Shown piece by piece: positions 9,008 through 17,532 of a stretch of DNA of 64,000 bases. This DNA is from Streptomyces sp. SM11. GTDB lineage: Bacteria; Actinomycetota; Actinomycetes; Streptomycetales; Streptomycetaceae. The number at the start of each line of letters is the position of its first letter. The first letter of the stretch is position 1. Under the pieces are notes generated by a model, which ran no database searches, was not told the DNA's origin, and worked only from the letters and a program-made list of their open reading frames with translations. The stretch spans positions 74,972 to 138,971 of the forward strand of contig NZ_NEUE01000298.1 in the NCBI RefSeq assembly GCF_002910905.1. The letters are read 5' to 3'. A program made the translations under genes and the position numbers.

Positions 9008-10060
9008 ATGCGGGACGTGGCCATCGTCGCCTTCGCCCAGACCGCGCACCGTCGGCGCACCGACGAACTCTCCGAGGTCGACCTGCTGATGCCCGTCCTC
9101 CACGAGGTCCTGGGTGTGACCGGCCTCAAGGCGAACGAGATCGGGTTCACCTGCTCCGGCTCCGCCGACTACCTCGCGGGGCGGGCCTTCTCGTTCACCA
9201 TGGCGCTCGACGGCGTCGGCGCCCATCCGCCCATCTCCGAGTCCCACGTCGAGATGGACGGGGCCTGGGCGCTGTACGAGGCCTGGGTGAAGATCCAGAC
9301 CGGCGAGGCGGACACCGCGCTCGTCTACTCCTACGGCAAGTCATCGCCCGGCCGGGTCCGCGACGTCCTCACCCGCCAGCTCGACCCCTACTACCTCGCC
9401 CCGCTCTGGCCGGACTCCGTCGCGCTCGCCGCCCTCCAGGCGCGGGCCCTCATCGACGCGGGCGCCACCGACGAACCCGCCCTCGCCGAGGTCGCCGCCC
9501 GCAACCGCACCGCCGCCGCCGACAACCCGCACGCCCAGCTCACCGGCGACGTCCCCGCCGGCGACTACCTCGTCCATCCGCTGCGCACCGGCGACTGCCC
9601 GCCCATCGGCGACGGCGCCGCAGCCGTGATCCTCGCCGCCGGGGACACCGCCCGCGCCCTGTGCGAACGGCCCGCCTGGATCCGGGGCATCGACCACCGC
9701 ATCGAGGCGCACGGCCTCGGCGTCCGCGACCTGACCGACTCGCCCTCTGCGCGGCTCGCCGCCGAGCGCGCCGGAGCCTTTGAGCGACCTGTCGACACCG
9801 CCGAGTTGCATGCCCCGTTCACCTCTCAGGAGGTCGTCCTGCGCAACGCCCTCGGGCTGGGCGACAACGTCCTGGTCAACCCCTCCGGCGGGGCGCTCGC
9901 CGCCAACCCCGTGATGGCCGCCGGCCTGATCCGGCTCGGCGAGGCAGCCGCCCGCATCCACCGGGGCGAGTCCGACCGGGCGCTCGCGCACGCCACCTCC
10001 GGGCCCTGCCTGCAGCAGAACCTGGTCGCCGTCCTGGAAGGGGAGAGCGCTCATGGCTAA
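9008..10060 (+). CDS. Thiolase-like / lipid-transfer (SCP-x type) protein, first copy
   Basis: This 350-residue thiolase-superfamily protein has the N-terminal RDVAIVAFAQT, an active-site-like loop FTCSGSADYLAG near residue 50, and the C-terminal LVNPSGGALAANPVMAAGLIR glycine-rich loop with GPCLQQN at the end. Members of this actinobacterial group include the steroid side-chain aldolases (Ltp2) and partner subunits rather than ordinary beta-ketothiolases. It starts at the base after the DUF35 stop and overlaps the next thiolase by 8 bp (10053-10060). Paired with a diverged second copy, it may form a heteromer. Whether it cleaves by thiolysis or retro-aldol chemistry is undecided. Confidence 0.8.
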   Translation: MRDVAIVAFAQTAHRRRTDELSEVDLLMPVLHEVLGVTGLKANEIGFTCSGSADYLAGRAFSFTMALDGVGAHPPISESHVEMDGAWALYEAWVKIQTGEADTALVYSYGKSSPGRVRDVLTRQLDPYYLAPLWPDSVALAALQARALIDAGATDEPALAEVAARNRTAAADNPHAQLTGDVPAGDYLVHPLRTGDCPPIGDGAAAVILAAGDTARALCERPAWIRGIDHRIEAHGLGVRDLTDSPSARLAAERAGAFERPVDTAELHAPFTSQEVVLRNALGLGDNVLVNPSGGALAANPVMAAGLIRLGEAAARIHRGESDRALAHATSGPCLQQNLVAVLEGESAHG

Positions 10061-11219
10061 GGAGCCCGTCGCCGTCGTCGGCATCGGCCAGACCAAACAC
10101 GTCGCCGCCCGGCGCGACGTGTCCATCGCCGGACTGGTCCGCGAGGCCGCCGTCCGGGCCCTGGAGGACGCCGGGCTGACCTGGAGCGACATCGACGCCG
10201 TCGTGATCGGCAAGGCGCCCGACTTCTTCGAGGGCGTCATGATGCCGGAGCTCTACCTCGCCGACGCGCTGGGCGCCGTCGGCAAACCCATGCTCCGCGT
10301 CCACACGGCGGGCTCGGTCGGCGGCTCCACCGCCCTGGTCGCTGCCAACCTCGTCGCCGCCCGCGTGCACCGCACCGTCCTCACCCTGGCCTTCGAGAAA
10401 CAGTCCGAGTCCAACGCCATGTGGGGGCTCTCGCTGCCCGTCCCCTTCCAGCAGCCGCTGCTGGCCGGGGCGGGCGGCTTCTTCGCCCCCCACGTGCGCG
10501 CGTACATGCGGCGTACCGGAGCGCCCGACGAGGTCGGGTCGCTCGTCGCGTACAAGGACCGCCGCAACGCGCTGAAGAACCCCTACGCGCACCTCCACGA
10601 CCACGACATCACCCTGGAGAAGGTCCGGGCCGCCCCCATGCTCTGGGACCCGATCCGCTACTCCGAGACCTGCCCCTCCTCCGACGGCGCCTGCGCCATG
10701 ATCCTCATCGACCGGGACGGCGCGGCCCGCTCGCCCCACCCGCCCGCCTGGGTGCACGGCGGGGCGATGCGCAGCGAACCGACCCTGTTCGCGGGCAAGG
10801 ACTTCGTCTCCCCGCAGGCCGGCAAGGACTGCGCCGCCGATGTCTACCGGCAGGCCCGGATCACCGACCCGCGCCGGGAGATCGACGCGGTCGAGATGTA
10901 CGTGCCGTTCTCCTGGTACGAGCCGATGTGGCTGGAGAACCTCGGCTTTGCCGACGAGGGCGAGGGCTGGAAGCTCACCGAGGCGGGCGTCACCGAACTC
11001 GACGGCGACCTCCCCGTCAACCCCTCGGGCGGCGTACTGTCCACCAACCCCATCGGCGCGTCCGGCATGATCCGCTTCGCCGAGGCGGCGCTGCAGGTAC
11101 GCGGGAGGGCTGGGGAGCACCAGATCGACGGGGCCACCAGGGCGCTCGGCCACGCCTACGGCGGAGGGGCGCAGTTCTTCGCCATGTGGCTCGTGGGAGC
11201 GGAACCCCCGCCGGGCTGA
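10053..11219 (+). CDS. Thiolase-like / lipid-transfer (SCP-x type) protein, second copy
   Basis: This 388-residue thiolase-superfamily protein has the N-terminal VAVVGIGQTKH, the region VHTAGSVGGSTALVAANLV near residue 85, where the nucleophile loop is expected (Ser/Gly rather than Cys), and the C-terminal LPVNPSGGVLSTNPIGASGMIRFAEA with the HAYGGGAQFFAMW tail. The lack of an obvious N-terminal nucleophilic cysteine fits the aldolase-like or non-thiolytic members. It overlaps the upstream thiolase by 8 bp and closes the operon. Together with the synthetase and crotonase it completes activation, hydration and C-C cleavage of an acyl-CoA side chain. Confidence 0.82.
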   Translation: MAKEPVAVVGIGQTKHVAARRDVSIAGLVREAAVRALEDAGLTWSDIDAVVIGKAPDFFEGVMMPELYLADALGAVGKPMLRVHTAGSVGGSTALVAANLVAARVHRTVLTLAFEKQSESNAMWGLSLPVPFQQPLLAGAGGFFAPHVRAYMRRTGAPDEVGSLVAYKDRRNALKNPYAHLHDHDITLEKVRAAPMLWDPIRYSETCPSSDGACAMILIDRDGAARSPHPPAWVHGGAMRSEPTLFAGKDFVSPQAGKDCAADVYRQARITDPRREIDAVEMYVPFSWYEPMWLENLGFADEGEGWKLTEAGVTELDGDLPVNPSGGVLSTNPIGASGMIRFAEAALQVRGRAGEHQIDGATRALGHAYGGGAQFFAMWLVGAEPPPG

Positions 11220-11295
11220 GGGAGCGCGGCGGGCCCGGTCCCGCGGGGGCCGGGCCCGGCTCCGCGGGGTGAGCCGGGACACGTAACATGGCAGC

Positions 11296-11796
11296 ATGTC
11301 CTTCCTCCGCCGCCGTAGCGCCGCAACACCCGCGGGCCCGGACTTCGACGTCCTGGCCATGGACCCCGGGGACTGGCCCGGCAACCTCGGCGCCGGTCTG
11401 CTCCCCGCCCCCGACGGCAGCTGTCAGGGCGTCTTCCTCCGCTACGACCTGTACGGCGGCCGGGGCCCGGCGATGATCATCGGCAACCTCCCGGAAGGCT
11501 CGCCCGCCCGCGAGACCGAGGAGGGCCAGATCCCCTTCGAGGTGGCCCAGCTGCTCCTCGCCCTGGAGAACGACGAGCCGATCGAGGTCGTCAGCTCCGA
11601 GGACGTCCCCGTCATGCAGGGCGACAATCTGCTGATCGTCCACCGCGTCAAGCTCTCCGAGAGCCGTATCGCCTGCGTCCAGTTCGACCGCAGCGACGGC
11701 GTCCTCGTGACCATCGCCAGCTGGGACCGGCCGATCACCGACGACCTGTACACCCTGCTCAAGCCCCTGCCCGCGGAGCTGTTCCAGCAAGGCTGA
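11296..11796 (+). CDS. Conserved hypothetical protein
   Basis: This acidic 166-residue cytoplasmic protein has no signal peptide or membrane segment and no motif I recognise. It begins MSFLRRRS and has alternating hydrophobic strands and a conserved-looking C-terminus LYTLLKPLPAELFQ. Codon bias is strong and typical, so it is a real gene. No clear Shine-Dalgarno sequence precedes ATG 11296. It is monocistronic and is followed by a good terminator hairpin. Confidence 0.75.
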   Translation: MSFLRRRSAATPAGPDFDVLAMDPGDWPGNLGAGLLPAPDGSCQGVFLRYDLYGGRGPAMIIGNLPEGSPARETEEGQIPFEVAQLLLALENDEPIEVVSSEDVPVMQGDNLLIVHRVKLSESRIACVQFDRSDGVLVTIASWDRPITDDLYTLLKPLPAELFQQG

Positions 11797-11811
11797 AACG
11801 TCCCTGCGCTA

Positions 11812-11844
11812 GGCCGTCCGGATCCTTCCGGGCGGCCTTCTTCC
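11812..11844 (+). terminator. Terminator after the 11296-11796 gene
   Basis: A 10-bp stem (GGCCGTCCGG / CCGGGCGGCC, one U-G pair) with a 6-base loop starts 15 bases after the stop codon and is followed by TTCTTCC. Confidence 0.6.
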
Positions 11845-11949
11845 ATGCCCGTCCCCCTGCCCGGGCGACCCCGAGGGGCTGACCCCCGCCCTGAACGCGA
11901 CGGGACTCGCGCGTTGACACGGATGGTGGGGGACCGACCGGTGAGAAAA

Positions 11950-11985
11950 TGTAACGACTGTTCAATGTGTAACATTCGTTCAACG
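11950..11985. promoter_or_regulatory. Tandem 18-bp direct repeat in the MFS promoter
   Basis: Two adjacent 18-bp copies (11950-11967 and 11968-11985) share TGTAAC and GTTCAA and differ at only five central positions. The block is unusually A+T rich for this DNA and lies 30 bp before the MFS start. It is a likely binding site for the TetR regulator encoded just downstream of the transporter. Confidence 0.45.
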
Positions 11986-12014
11986 TCTTTCTCCCCGTTC
12001 GGAGGCCCATCCCC

Positions 12015-13265
12015 ATGGCCAATCCCTATGGCACCCTCTTCACGACGCCGGGCTCCGTGGCCTTTTCCGCCGCGGGCTTCGTCGCCCGGATGCCCCTCTC
12101 GATGGCCGGCATCGGGATCATCACGATGCTGTCCCAGATGAAGGGGGAGTACGGCCTGGCAGGAGCCGTCTCCGCCACCTTCACTCTCTCCATGGCCCTC
12201 TGCGGCCCCCAGATCTCCCGCATGGTCGACCGTCGGGGCCAGAGCAAGGTGCTTCTCCCCGCCACCGGACTCAGCGTCATCGCCATGGGCGTGCTGCTGC
12301 TCTGCGCCCGCTACGACGCTCCCGTCTGGACGCTGTTCGGCAGCGCAGTGGTGGCCGGGACGATGCCCAACCTGGCCGCGATGGTCCGCGCCCGGTGGAC
12401 CCACGTCTACCGCGGCTCCGACCGGCTGCACACCGCCTACTCACTGGAATCGGTCGTCGACGAGCTCACCTTCGTGGTGGGGCCCGCTCTCTCGGTCGCG
12501 CTGAGTACCGCGCTCTTCCCGGAGGCCGGACCCCTGGTGGCAGTGGTGCTGCTCACCCTCGGCGTCCTCATGTTCGTCCCGCAGAGGCGCACCGAACCGC
12601 CGGTGATCCAGCCGGCCGCCGACGGCGCCCCGAGCGTCTCGGCGCTGCGTGGCGGGCCGCTCGTCCTGCTGGCCCTCACCCTTGTCGCGGGCGGCACGAT
12701 CGTCGGCACCGTGGACGTGGTCAGCGTCGCGTTCGCCGAGGAGCAGGGTTCCCCGGTCGGCGCGGGCATCGTGCTCTCCGTCTACGCGGTCGGCTCGGCC
12801 GGCGCCGGGCTGGTCTTCGGCGCCCTCAGGCTCACTACACCGCTGCCCCGGCTGCTTCTGCTGAGCACGGTCGGCACCGCCCTGACGACGCTGCCGCTGC
12901 TGCTCGTCGGCGACATCGCCACGCTTTCGGCCGCCGTCTTCTTCTCCGGCGTCTTCTTCGCGCCTACCATGATCGTGGTGATGGGTTTGGTGGAGAAGAC
13001 GGTGCCGCCCACCGTCCTCACCGAAGGGATGACCTGGGCGATCACCGGCCTCAGCGTCGGTGTCGCGCTCGGCGCCTCGGTGTCGGGCGGTATGGTCGAC
13101 CGCCTCGGCCCCTCCGGCGGATTCACCGTCGCCATCGCCGCGGGCGGCGCGACGGTGCTGCTGGCGCTGATCGCCCAGCGGCCCCTCGACCGCGGCCTGC
13201 GGGAGCGCGCCGAGCTGCCCGGGGGCCAACCTGCCGACCTGGGGCACGCGAAGTCCGCTCCGTAG
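12015..13265 (+). CDS. MFS transporter
   Basis: This 416-residue polytopic membrane protein of the major facilitator superfamily has about 12 hydrophobic segments and the MFS loop ISRMVDRRGQSKVLLP between segments 2 and 3. That pattern is seen in small-molecule exporters of the drug-efflux or sugar-efflux branches. ATG 12015 follows GGAGGCC. A TetR regulator lies 78 bp downstream on the same strand, and tandem operator-like repeats lie upstream, so it is probably an inducible exporter. The substrate is unknown. Confidence 0.85.
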   Translation: MANPYGTLFTTPGSVAFSAAGFVARMPLSMAGIGIITMLSQMKGEYGLAGAVSATFTLSMALCGPQISRMVDRRGQSKVLLPATGLSVIAMGVLLLCARYDAPVWTLFGSAVVAGTMPNLAAMVRARWTHVYRGSDRLHTAYSLESVVDELTFVVGPALSVALSTALFPEAGPLVAVVLLTLGVLMFVPQRRTEPPVIQPAADGAPSVSALRGGPLVLLALTLVAGGTIVGTVDVVSVAFAEEQGSPVGAGIVLSVYAVGSAGAGLVFGALRLTTPLPRLLLLSTVGTALTTLPLLLVGDIATLSAAVFFSGVFFAPTMIVVMGLVEKTVPPTVLTEGMTWAITGLSVGVALGASVSGGMVDRLGPSGGFTVAIAAGGATVLLALIAQRPLDRGLRERAELPGGQPADLGHAKSAP

Positions 13266-13343
13266 CCGCCCGGGCCCAGCAGCCGCGGGGAAGGGGACGG
13301 CCCGCCGTTCCCGTCCCCGCTCCGACCACGACGCCCGGAGGGC

Positions 13344-13904
13344 ATGATGCACCCACAGCAGACCGACGGACGCCTGCTCAAGGGCGAGCTCCGGCGGCAG
13401 GAACTCATTGAGGCCACCCTCCGGGTGGTGGCCCGCGAGGGCGTCGCCGGCGTCAGCCACCGGGCGGTGGCGCGCGAGGCCGACCAGCCCGCCACCGCCG
13501 CCGCCTACTACTTCAAGAGTATCGACGACCTGCTCACCGCCGCGCTCACCGCCTGTATGGACCAGGACGCCGAACGGCTGCGGCTCCTGGCGGAGAAGGC
13601 CGACGGCGGCCCCGAGGGTCTGACCGTCCTCGCCGATCTGCTCGCTGACGTCGTGTCGGGCCCCGGCCGCCTGCTCGCCGAGTACGAGCTCTACCTGCTC
13701 GCCGCCCGTCGGCCGGAGCTGCGCACCTCCACCGGGCACTGGCTGGACGCCATCGCCGGATACGCCCACCGCTACACCACCGATCCGGTCCGGGTGCAGG
13801 TCTTCAAGGGCGTCATCGACGGCCTGCTCCTCCAGGGGCTGCTGACCGACACACCGCCGACGGCGGCCGAGTTCGAGACGGTGCTCCGGCACGTCCTGCT
13901 CTGA
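13344..13904 (+). CDS. TetR family transcriptional regulator
   Basis: This 186-residue regulator has an N-terminal HTH (residues about 12-60): RRQELIEATLRVVAREGVAGVSHRAVAREADQPATAAAYYFKSIDDLL. The C-terminal ligand domain has no recognisable specificity. Two in-frame ATGs (13344 and 13347) follow CCCGGAGGG; the first is used here. It follows the MFS gene and is likely to repress it, perhaps through the repeats at 11950-11985. It converges on geosmin synthase. Confidence 0.87.
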   Translation: MMHPQQTDGRLLKGELRRQELIEATLRVVAREGVAGVSHRAVAREADQPATAAAYYFKSIDDLLTAALTACMDQDAERLRLLAEKADGGPEGLTVLADLLADVVSGPGRLLAEYELYLLAARRPELRTSTGHWLDAIAGYAHRYTTDPVRVQVFKGVIDGLLLQGLLTDTPPTAAEFETVLRHVLL

Positions 13905-13936
13905 GCCCCCGGCCAGGGCCGGTTCCGCTGCCGTCC

Positions 13937-13972
13937 GTGGCCCGCCGCGCGTTCCTCCGCACGGCGGGCCAC
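13937..13972. terminator. Hairpin between tetR and geosmin synthase
   Basis: Perfect 11-bp arms GTGGCCCGCCG and CGGCGGGCCAC enclose a 14-base loop, 33 bases after the tetR stop and 12 bases beyond the geoA stop. It can act on both converging transcripts. No T-run is present. Confidence 0.45.
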
Positions 13973-13983
13973 CTGCCCGTGAC

Positions 13984-16197
13984 CTACGCCGGGCTGCCCG
14001 CGAGTCGGGCCATCTTCCGGGTCACCTGCGCCGCCGACGTACCCATGCCTGTGGGGCCGCTCAGGCGCCAGGGGGCGGCGTGGCCGCCCCGCAGGTCCTC
14101 CTCACGGTAGCGACGGCAGCCCCGGTGCCAGATCAGGATCCCCGCGATCCAGTGCTTGAGCTCCTGCACATAGCCCGCCAGGACCTCCCGCGCCTCGGCG
14201 TCCAGGCCGAAGTCGTCGTACAGCACCGGGAGTTCGACCTCGGCGACATGCAGGAACTGCCGCAGCCGCGAGTTCATCAGGTCGTGCACGATCGCCACGC
14301 CCGTCGGATAGTCCACGCCGAAGAAGTTCTGCACGACCAGGACACCGTTGTGCACCTCTCCCTCGTACTCGATCTCCTTCTGGTACGAGAACAGGTCGTT
14401 CATCAGGCACGCGTAGTCCGCCGCCGCGTTCTCCAGGGAACGCATCGGACCGCTGCGGTAGACCTCGTCCGGAACCTTCCTGCCGTGCCCGAGCCGGCAC
14501 AGGCTCATCGTCAGGTCCGAACCGAACGTCGCCCGTCGCATCTCCACGTAGTCCACCGGATCGGGGATACGGTTCTGCGCCTGGTTCGCCAGCTCCCACA
14601 GCCAGCTCTCGGTCATCGACTCGATCGCGGTCCGGAAGGTGCGCCGCCCGCTCATGTCCATCGGAGCGGCCGTCCTGCGCCACAGATCGGCCAGGCTCCG
14701 CTCCAGGGCGTTCACCGGCTCCGGCGTCCCCTCGCCGTCCAGCGGCATGAACAGCGACAGCCGTTCGTTGGCCAGGCGCGCCCCCGCCAGGTCCCGGGCC
14801 CGCCCGTGCACGACCGGGAACCAGTCGTCCCCGTACGTCCCCCAGGCCAGCCAGCCCGAGCCCAGGTCCAGTTCGTCCGGGGTCGCGTCCGGATGCAGGC
14901 CCGCCGCGCACAGCGGCAGGTCGATCGCGACGAGCCGCCGCTCGTCCCAGATGTGCGAACCCGGCACGCCCGGCTGAGCCTCCAGGATGCCCATCCGCCG
15001 CGCCCAGTCGACGATCCGGACCCGGGCCCCCTCCAGATGCGGGCTCAGCGTCGTCCCGAACGGCAGGTCGAAGTCCGGCAGCAGCGAGGGCCCCACGTGC
15101 TGGTACGGCACATGGCTGTGACTGCGGGCCCGGGCGGTCTCCGAGCGGAGCGTGAACCTGATGGAGGCGGCGGACATGCCGAAGCCGGACACGGCCTCGC
15201 CCGCGCCTCCGCCGTTCATGTAGCGGCTGGAGCGCATGTGCCATTCGTGGCCGCCGGACTGCCAGTCCTGGAGCCCCTTGACGTACGCCAGCACGGCAGC
15301 GGTCTGCGTGGGGTCCAGGCCCTTCTCGGCGCAGAGCGGGCCGAGTTCGGTCAGCGCGGTGTTCTCGAACTGCTGGAGCCGTGAGGTCAGCAGATCGTTG
15401 ACGGACTCGGCGGCCTCCTGCGTGGGGCAGCCGAGGAACTTCTCCAGCACCAGCACGCCGTTGCTGTTCTCCCCCTCGTCCTCCACCTCACGCTGGTAGG
15501 AGAAGAGGTCGTTGCGCAGGTGCACCCCGTCGGAAAAGGCGTCCCGCAGCACCCGCAGCGGGCGGGCGTCGGCGACCGACGCGGGCACCTCGGCGTTCGC
15601 CGCGTACTCCACCAGACCCGCGGACCAGGGGGCACCGCCCACTTTGCGGCGCATCTCGATGTACTCGACGGGGTTCGCGATGCGGCCCTCGTGGATGTTG
15701 GCGAGCTCCCACAGGGACTCGTTGAGGAGGTTCTCCGTCGCCTCCGCGAACCGGGCCCGCCAGGCGTCCGACATCGCCGGGACCGTACGGGCCCACAGAT
15801 CCGCGAGCCCCGCCTCGACGGGGTTCTCCGGCTCCGGCGTCGCCGCGCCCCGCTCCATCGGCATGAAGGCGGGGAGCCGGTCCAGATACCGCTTGCCGCC
15901 CTCCCGGTCGGGTGTGCGCTTGAACAGCTCCAGAAAGTGGTCGTCGAAGAAGAAGACCCACACGTACCAGTCGGTGACCAGGGAGAGCGCCTCGGCCGAG
16001 CAGTCGGGGTGGGTGTAGGCGCACAGGAGGGCGTAGTCGTGCGCCTCCAGGTCCTTCTCCTCCCAGATGCCGGACCCCTCCAGCATCCCCATGGAGCGGG
16101 CCCACGCCCGGGTGTGCGTGCGTGCCGCCTCCACGTGAGGGTTGAGCCGCGCCGGATACGGAACATAGAAGTCCGGCAGAGAGAAGGGCTGTGCCAT
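13984..16197 (-). CDS. geoA: Geosmin synthase (germacradienol/geosmin synthase)
   Basis: This 737-residue bifunctional terpene cyclase matches the family length (about 726). The N-terminal half converts farnesyl diphosphate to germacradienol and germacrene D; the C-terminal half converts germacradienol to geosmin with loss of acetone. The N-domain shows DDHFLE (Asp85-Asp86) and NDLFSYQREVEDE (Asn229), the Mg-binding motifs. The C-domain shows DDWFPVVHG (Asp457-Asp458; DDYFPVV is more usual) and NDLFSYQKEIEYEGE. Both halves are intact. It stands alone, as in most streptomycetes, and was probably placed here by descent rather than in a cluster. Confidence 0.97.
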   Translation of the reverse strand: MAQPFSLPDFYVPYPARLNPHVEAARTHTRAWARSMGMLEGSGIWEEKDLEAHDYALLCAYTHPDCSAEALSLVTDWYVWVFFFDDHFLELFKRTPDREGGKRYLDRLPAFMPMERGAATPEPENPVEAGLADLWARTVPAMSDAWRARFAEATENLLNESLWELANIHEGRIANPVEYIEMRRKVGGAPWSAGLVEYAANAEVPASVADARPLRVLRDAFSDGVHLRNDLFSYQREVEDEGENSNGVLVLEKFLGCPTQEAAESVNDLLTSRLQQFENTALTELGPLCAEKGLDPTQTAAVLAYVKGLQDWQSGGHEWHMRSSRYMNGGGAGEAVSGFGMSAASIRFTLRSETARARSHSHVPYQHVGPSLLPDFDLPFGTTLSPHLEGARVRIVDWARRMGILEAQPGVPGSHIWDERRLVAIDLPLCAAGLHPDATPDELDLGSGWLAWGTYGDDWFPVVHGRARDLAGARLANERLSLFMPLDGEGTPEPVNALERSLADLWRRTAAPMDMSGRRTFRTAIESMTESWLWELANQAQNRIPDPVDYVEMRRATFGSDLTMSLCRLGHGRKVPDEVYRSGPMRSLENAAADYACLMNDLFSYQKEIEYEGEVHNGVLVVQNFFGVDYPTGVAIVHDLMNSRLRQFLHVAEVELPVLYDDFGLDAEAREVLAGYVQELKHWIAGILIWHRGCRRYREEDLRGGHAAPWRLSGPTGMGTSAAQVTRKMARLAGSPA

Positions 16198-16348
16198 GTG
16201 CGTCAGGCCTTTCCAGAAGCCTCCGCGCGGGGAAACGCGCGGACCGGTGATGTCCGCGCAGCACTACCCTTCGGCCATACGGAGCACGCACGACGGCGAT
16301 TAGTCACATAATCGCGGCCCGGCCTGTACGTGCTCGGAAGTCGGTCGC

Positions 16349-17023
16349 TCAGTAGGCGGAGTCGACGTTGTCGATCGAGCCGTACCGGTCCGCGGCGTAG
16401 TTCGCGGCGGCGGTGATGTTGGCGACCGGGTCGGTGAGCTTCTTCGGGGTGCCCTTGACGTGGTAGGCGTCGAAGGTGGGCTGGATCACCTGGAGGAGAC
16501 CCTTGGAGGGAATGCCGTTCCGCGCGTTGATGTCCCAGTCGTTGACGGCGTTCGGGTTGCCGCTGGACTCGCGCATGATGTTGCGGTGCAGCCCCTCATA
16601 TGAGCCGGGGATGTTCTTCTTCTTCATGATGTCGAGCGACTCGCGGATCCAGCCGTCGAGGTTGTTCGCGAACCTCTTGGGCGTGACGGCCTTGCGCTCG
16701 GTGGAGCGGTTGGCGGCCTGCTTCTCGGACCGCTCCTTGGCGGCGTCCTTCTCCGCGGCGGCCTTGCGGTCGGCGACGGCCTTCTTCGCCGCGGCTTCCT
16801 TGGCGGCGGTCTCCTGAGCGGCCTTCTTGGCCGCCGCGTCCTTCGCCGTGGGGATGCCTGCGGCGGCGACCGGCTCCACGGAGATGGAGGACCGGGTCGC
16901 CGTGGTCTGCGCTTCGCTCGGGCTGCCGGTGGCGGCTATGGCGGTGACCGAACCGGCCGCGACGAGTACGGCGGTGGCGATCTTGTGCGAGCGGGTGATG
17001 CGCAGGGTGGAGATGCGGGGCAT
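16349..17023 (-). CDS. Secreted transglycosylase-SLT domain protein
   Basis: This 224-residue exported peptidoglycan hydrolase has an N-terminal signal peptide (MPRISTLRITRSHKIATA..., cleavage after about residue 38), then a long Ala/Lys/Glu-rich helical linker (residues about 55-110, likely coiled coil), then a lytic transglycosylase SLT domain. The SLT domain has the catalytic glutamate in IMRESSGNP and the following GLLQVIQPTFDAYH. Proteins of this type cut glycan strands during growth, sporulation or germination. A leader of unknown structure precedes it. Confidence 0.88.
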   Translation of the reverse strand: MPRISTLRITRSHKIATAVLVAAGSVTAIAATGSPSEAQTTATRSSISVEPVAAAGIPTAKDAAAKKAAQETAAKEAAAKKAVADRKAAAEKDAAKERSEKQAANRSTERKAVTPKRFANNLDGWIRESLDIMKKKNIPGSYEGLHRNIMRESSGNPNAVNDWDINARNGIPSKGLLQVIQPTFDAYHVKGTPKKLTDPVANITAAANYAADRYGSIDNVDSAY

Positions 17024-17160
17024 GCGTGAGCTCTTCCTGTGGGGGACGGGCTTCGCGGCCTTCGCGCCGCGTCGGCAGGAACCGGGGTGTCCGGGCCGCG
17101 GTCGCCGGTGGGCGATCGACGCTGGCTCGTACTCGGTGCTTGCCGGGATCCATGGTTAGC
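17024..17160 (-). promoter_or_regulatory. Long structured leader of the transglycosylase gene
   Basis: On the minus strand the stretch before the ATG is GC-rich, contains several short inverted repeats and has CGCTAACC near its 5' side. Streptomyces wall-hydrolase genes often carry a cyclic-di-AMP (ydaO-type) riboswitch in this place. I could not match the full consensus by eye, so this is only a candidate. The stretch from there to 17280 is comparatively A+T-rich and likely holds the promoter. Confidence 0.2.
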
Positions 17161-17416
17161 GCTGACCGACATAGGAAGCAATGACCGCCTTTACTACTCT
17201 TCATCGTGAGATGCCAATTTATGAGCCATATGGGCTGTTCGTTGCGCCGAACGGGAGGCCTCACGTCCACTATCGGAGGTCGTAGGTGACGTGGGTCTCG
17301 TGGCGGGCCTCACCCGCCGGGGACCCCGGGGCAGCACAGGGTCAACGCGTGATCACGGGGAGCCAGGGCCCGGAAGGGTGGTTCCGGACCCGCCGTACGG
17401 GCCCCGAACGCAGAAC

Positions 17417-17462
17417 AGCGCGCTGCGGGACCGGTGTGTCGGCACCGGTCCCGCAGCGCGCT
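17417..17462. terminator. Perfect 20-bp stem terminator
   Basis: The arms 17417-17436 and 17443-17462 are exact reverse complements with a 6-base loop, followed on the plus strand by TCTTCTTC. It lies 70 bp beyond the stop of the minus-strand phosphotransferase gene. Nothing coding was seen in 17161-17532 apart from this and the transglycosylase promoter. Confidence 0.7.
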
Positions 17463-17532
17463 TCTTCTTCACAGTGGTCTGGTCACTGTGGTTCTCGACA
17501 GGCAGGCCGTTGGCCCGCGTCTCCGTCCCTGC

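Noticed and set aside
12441..13892. A 483-codon minus-strand frame over the MFS and TetR genes.
   Set aside because: Low-complexity Arg/Gly/Asp-rich shadow with no recognisable domain; MFS and TetR are clear on the plus strand.
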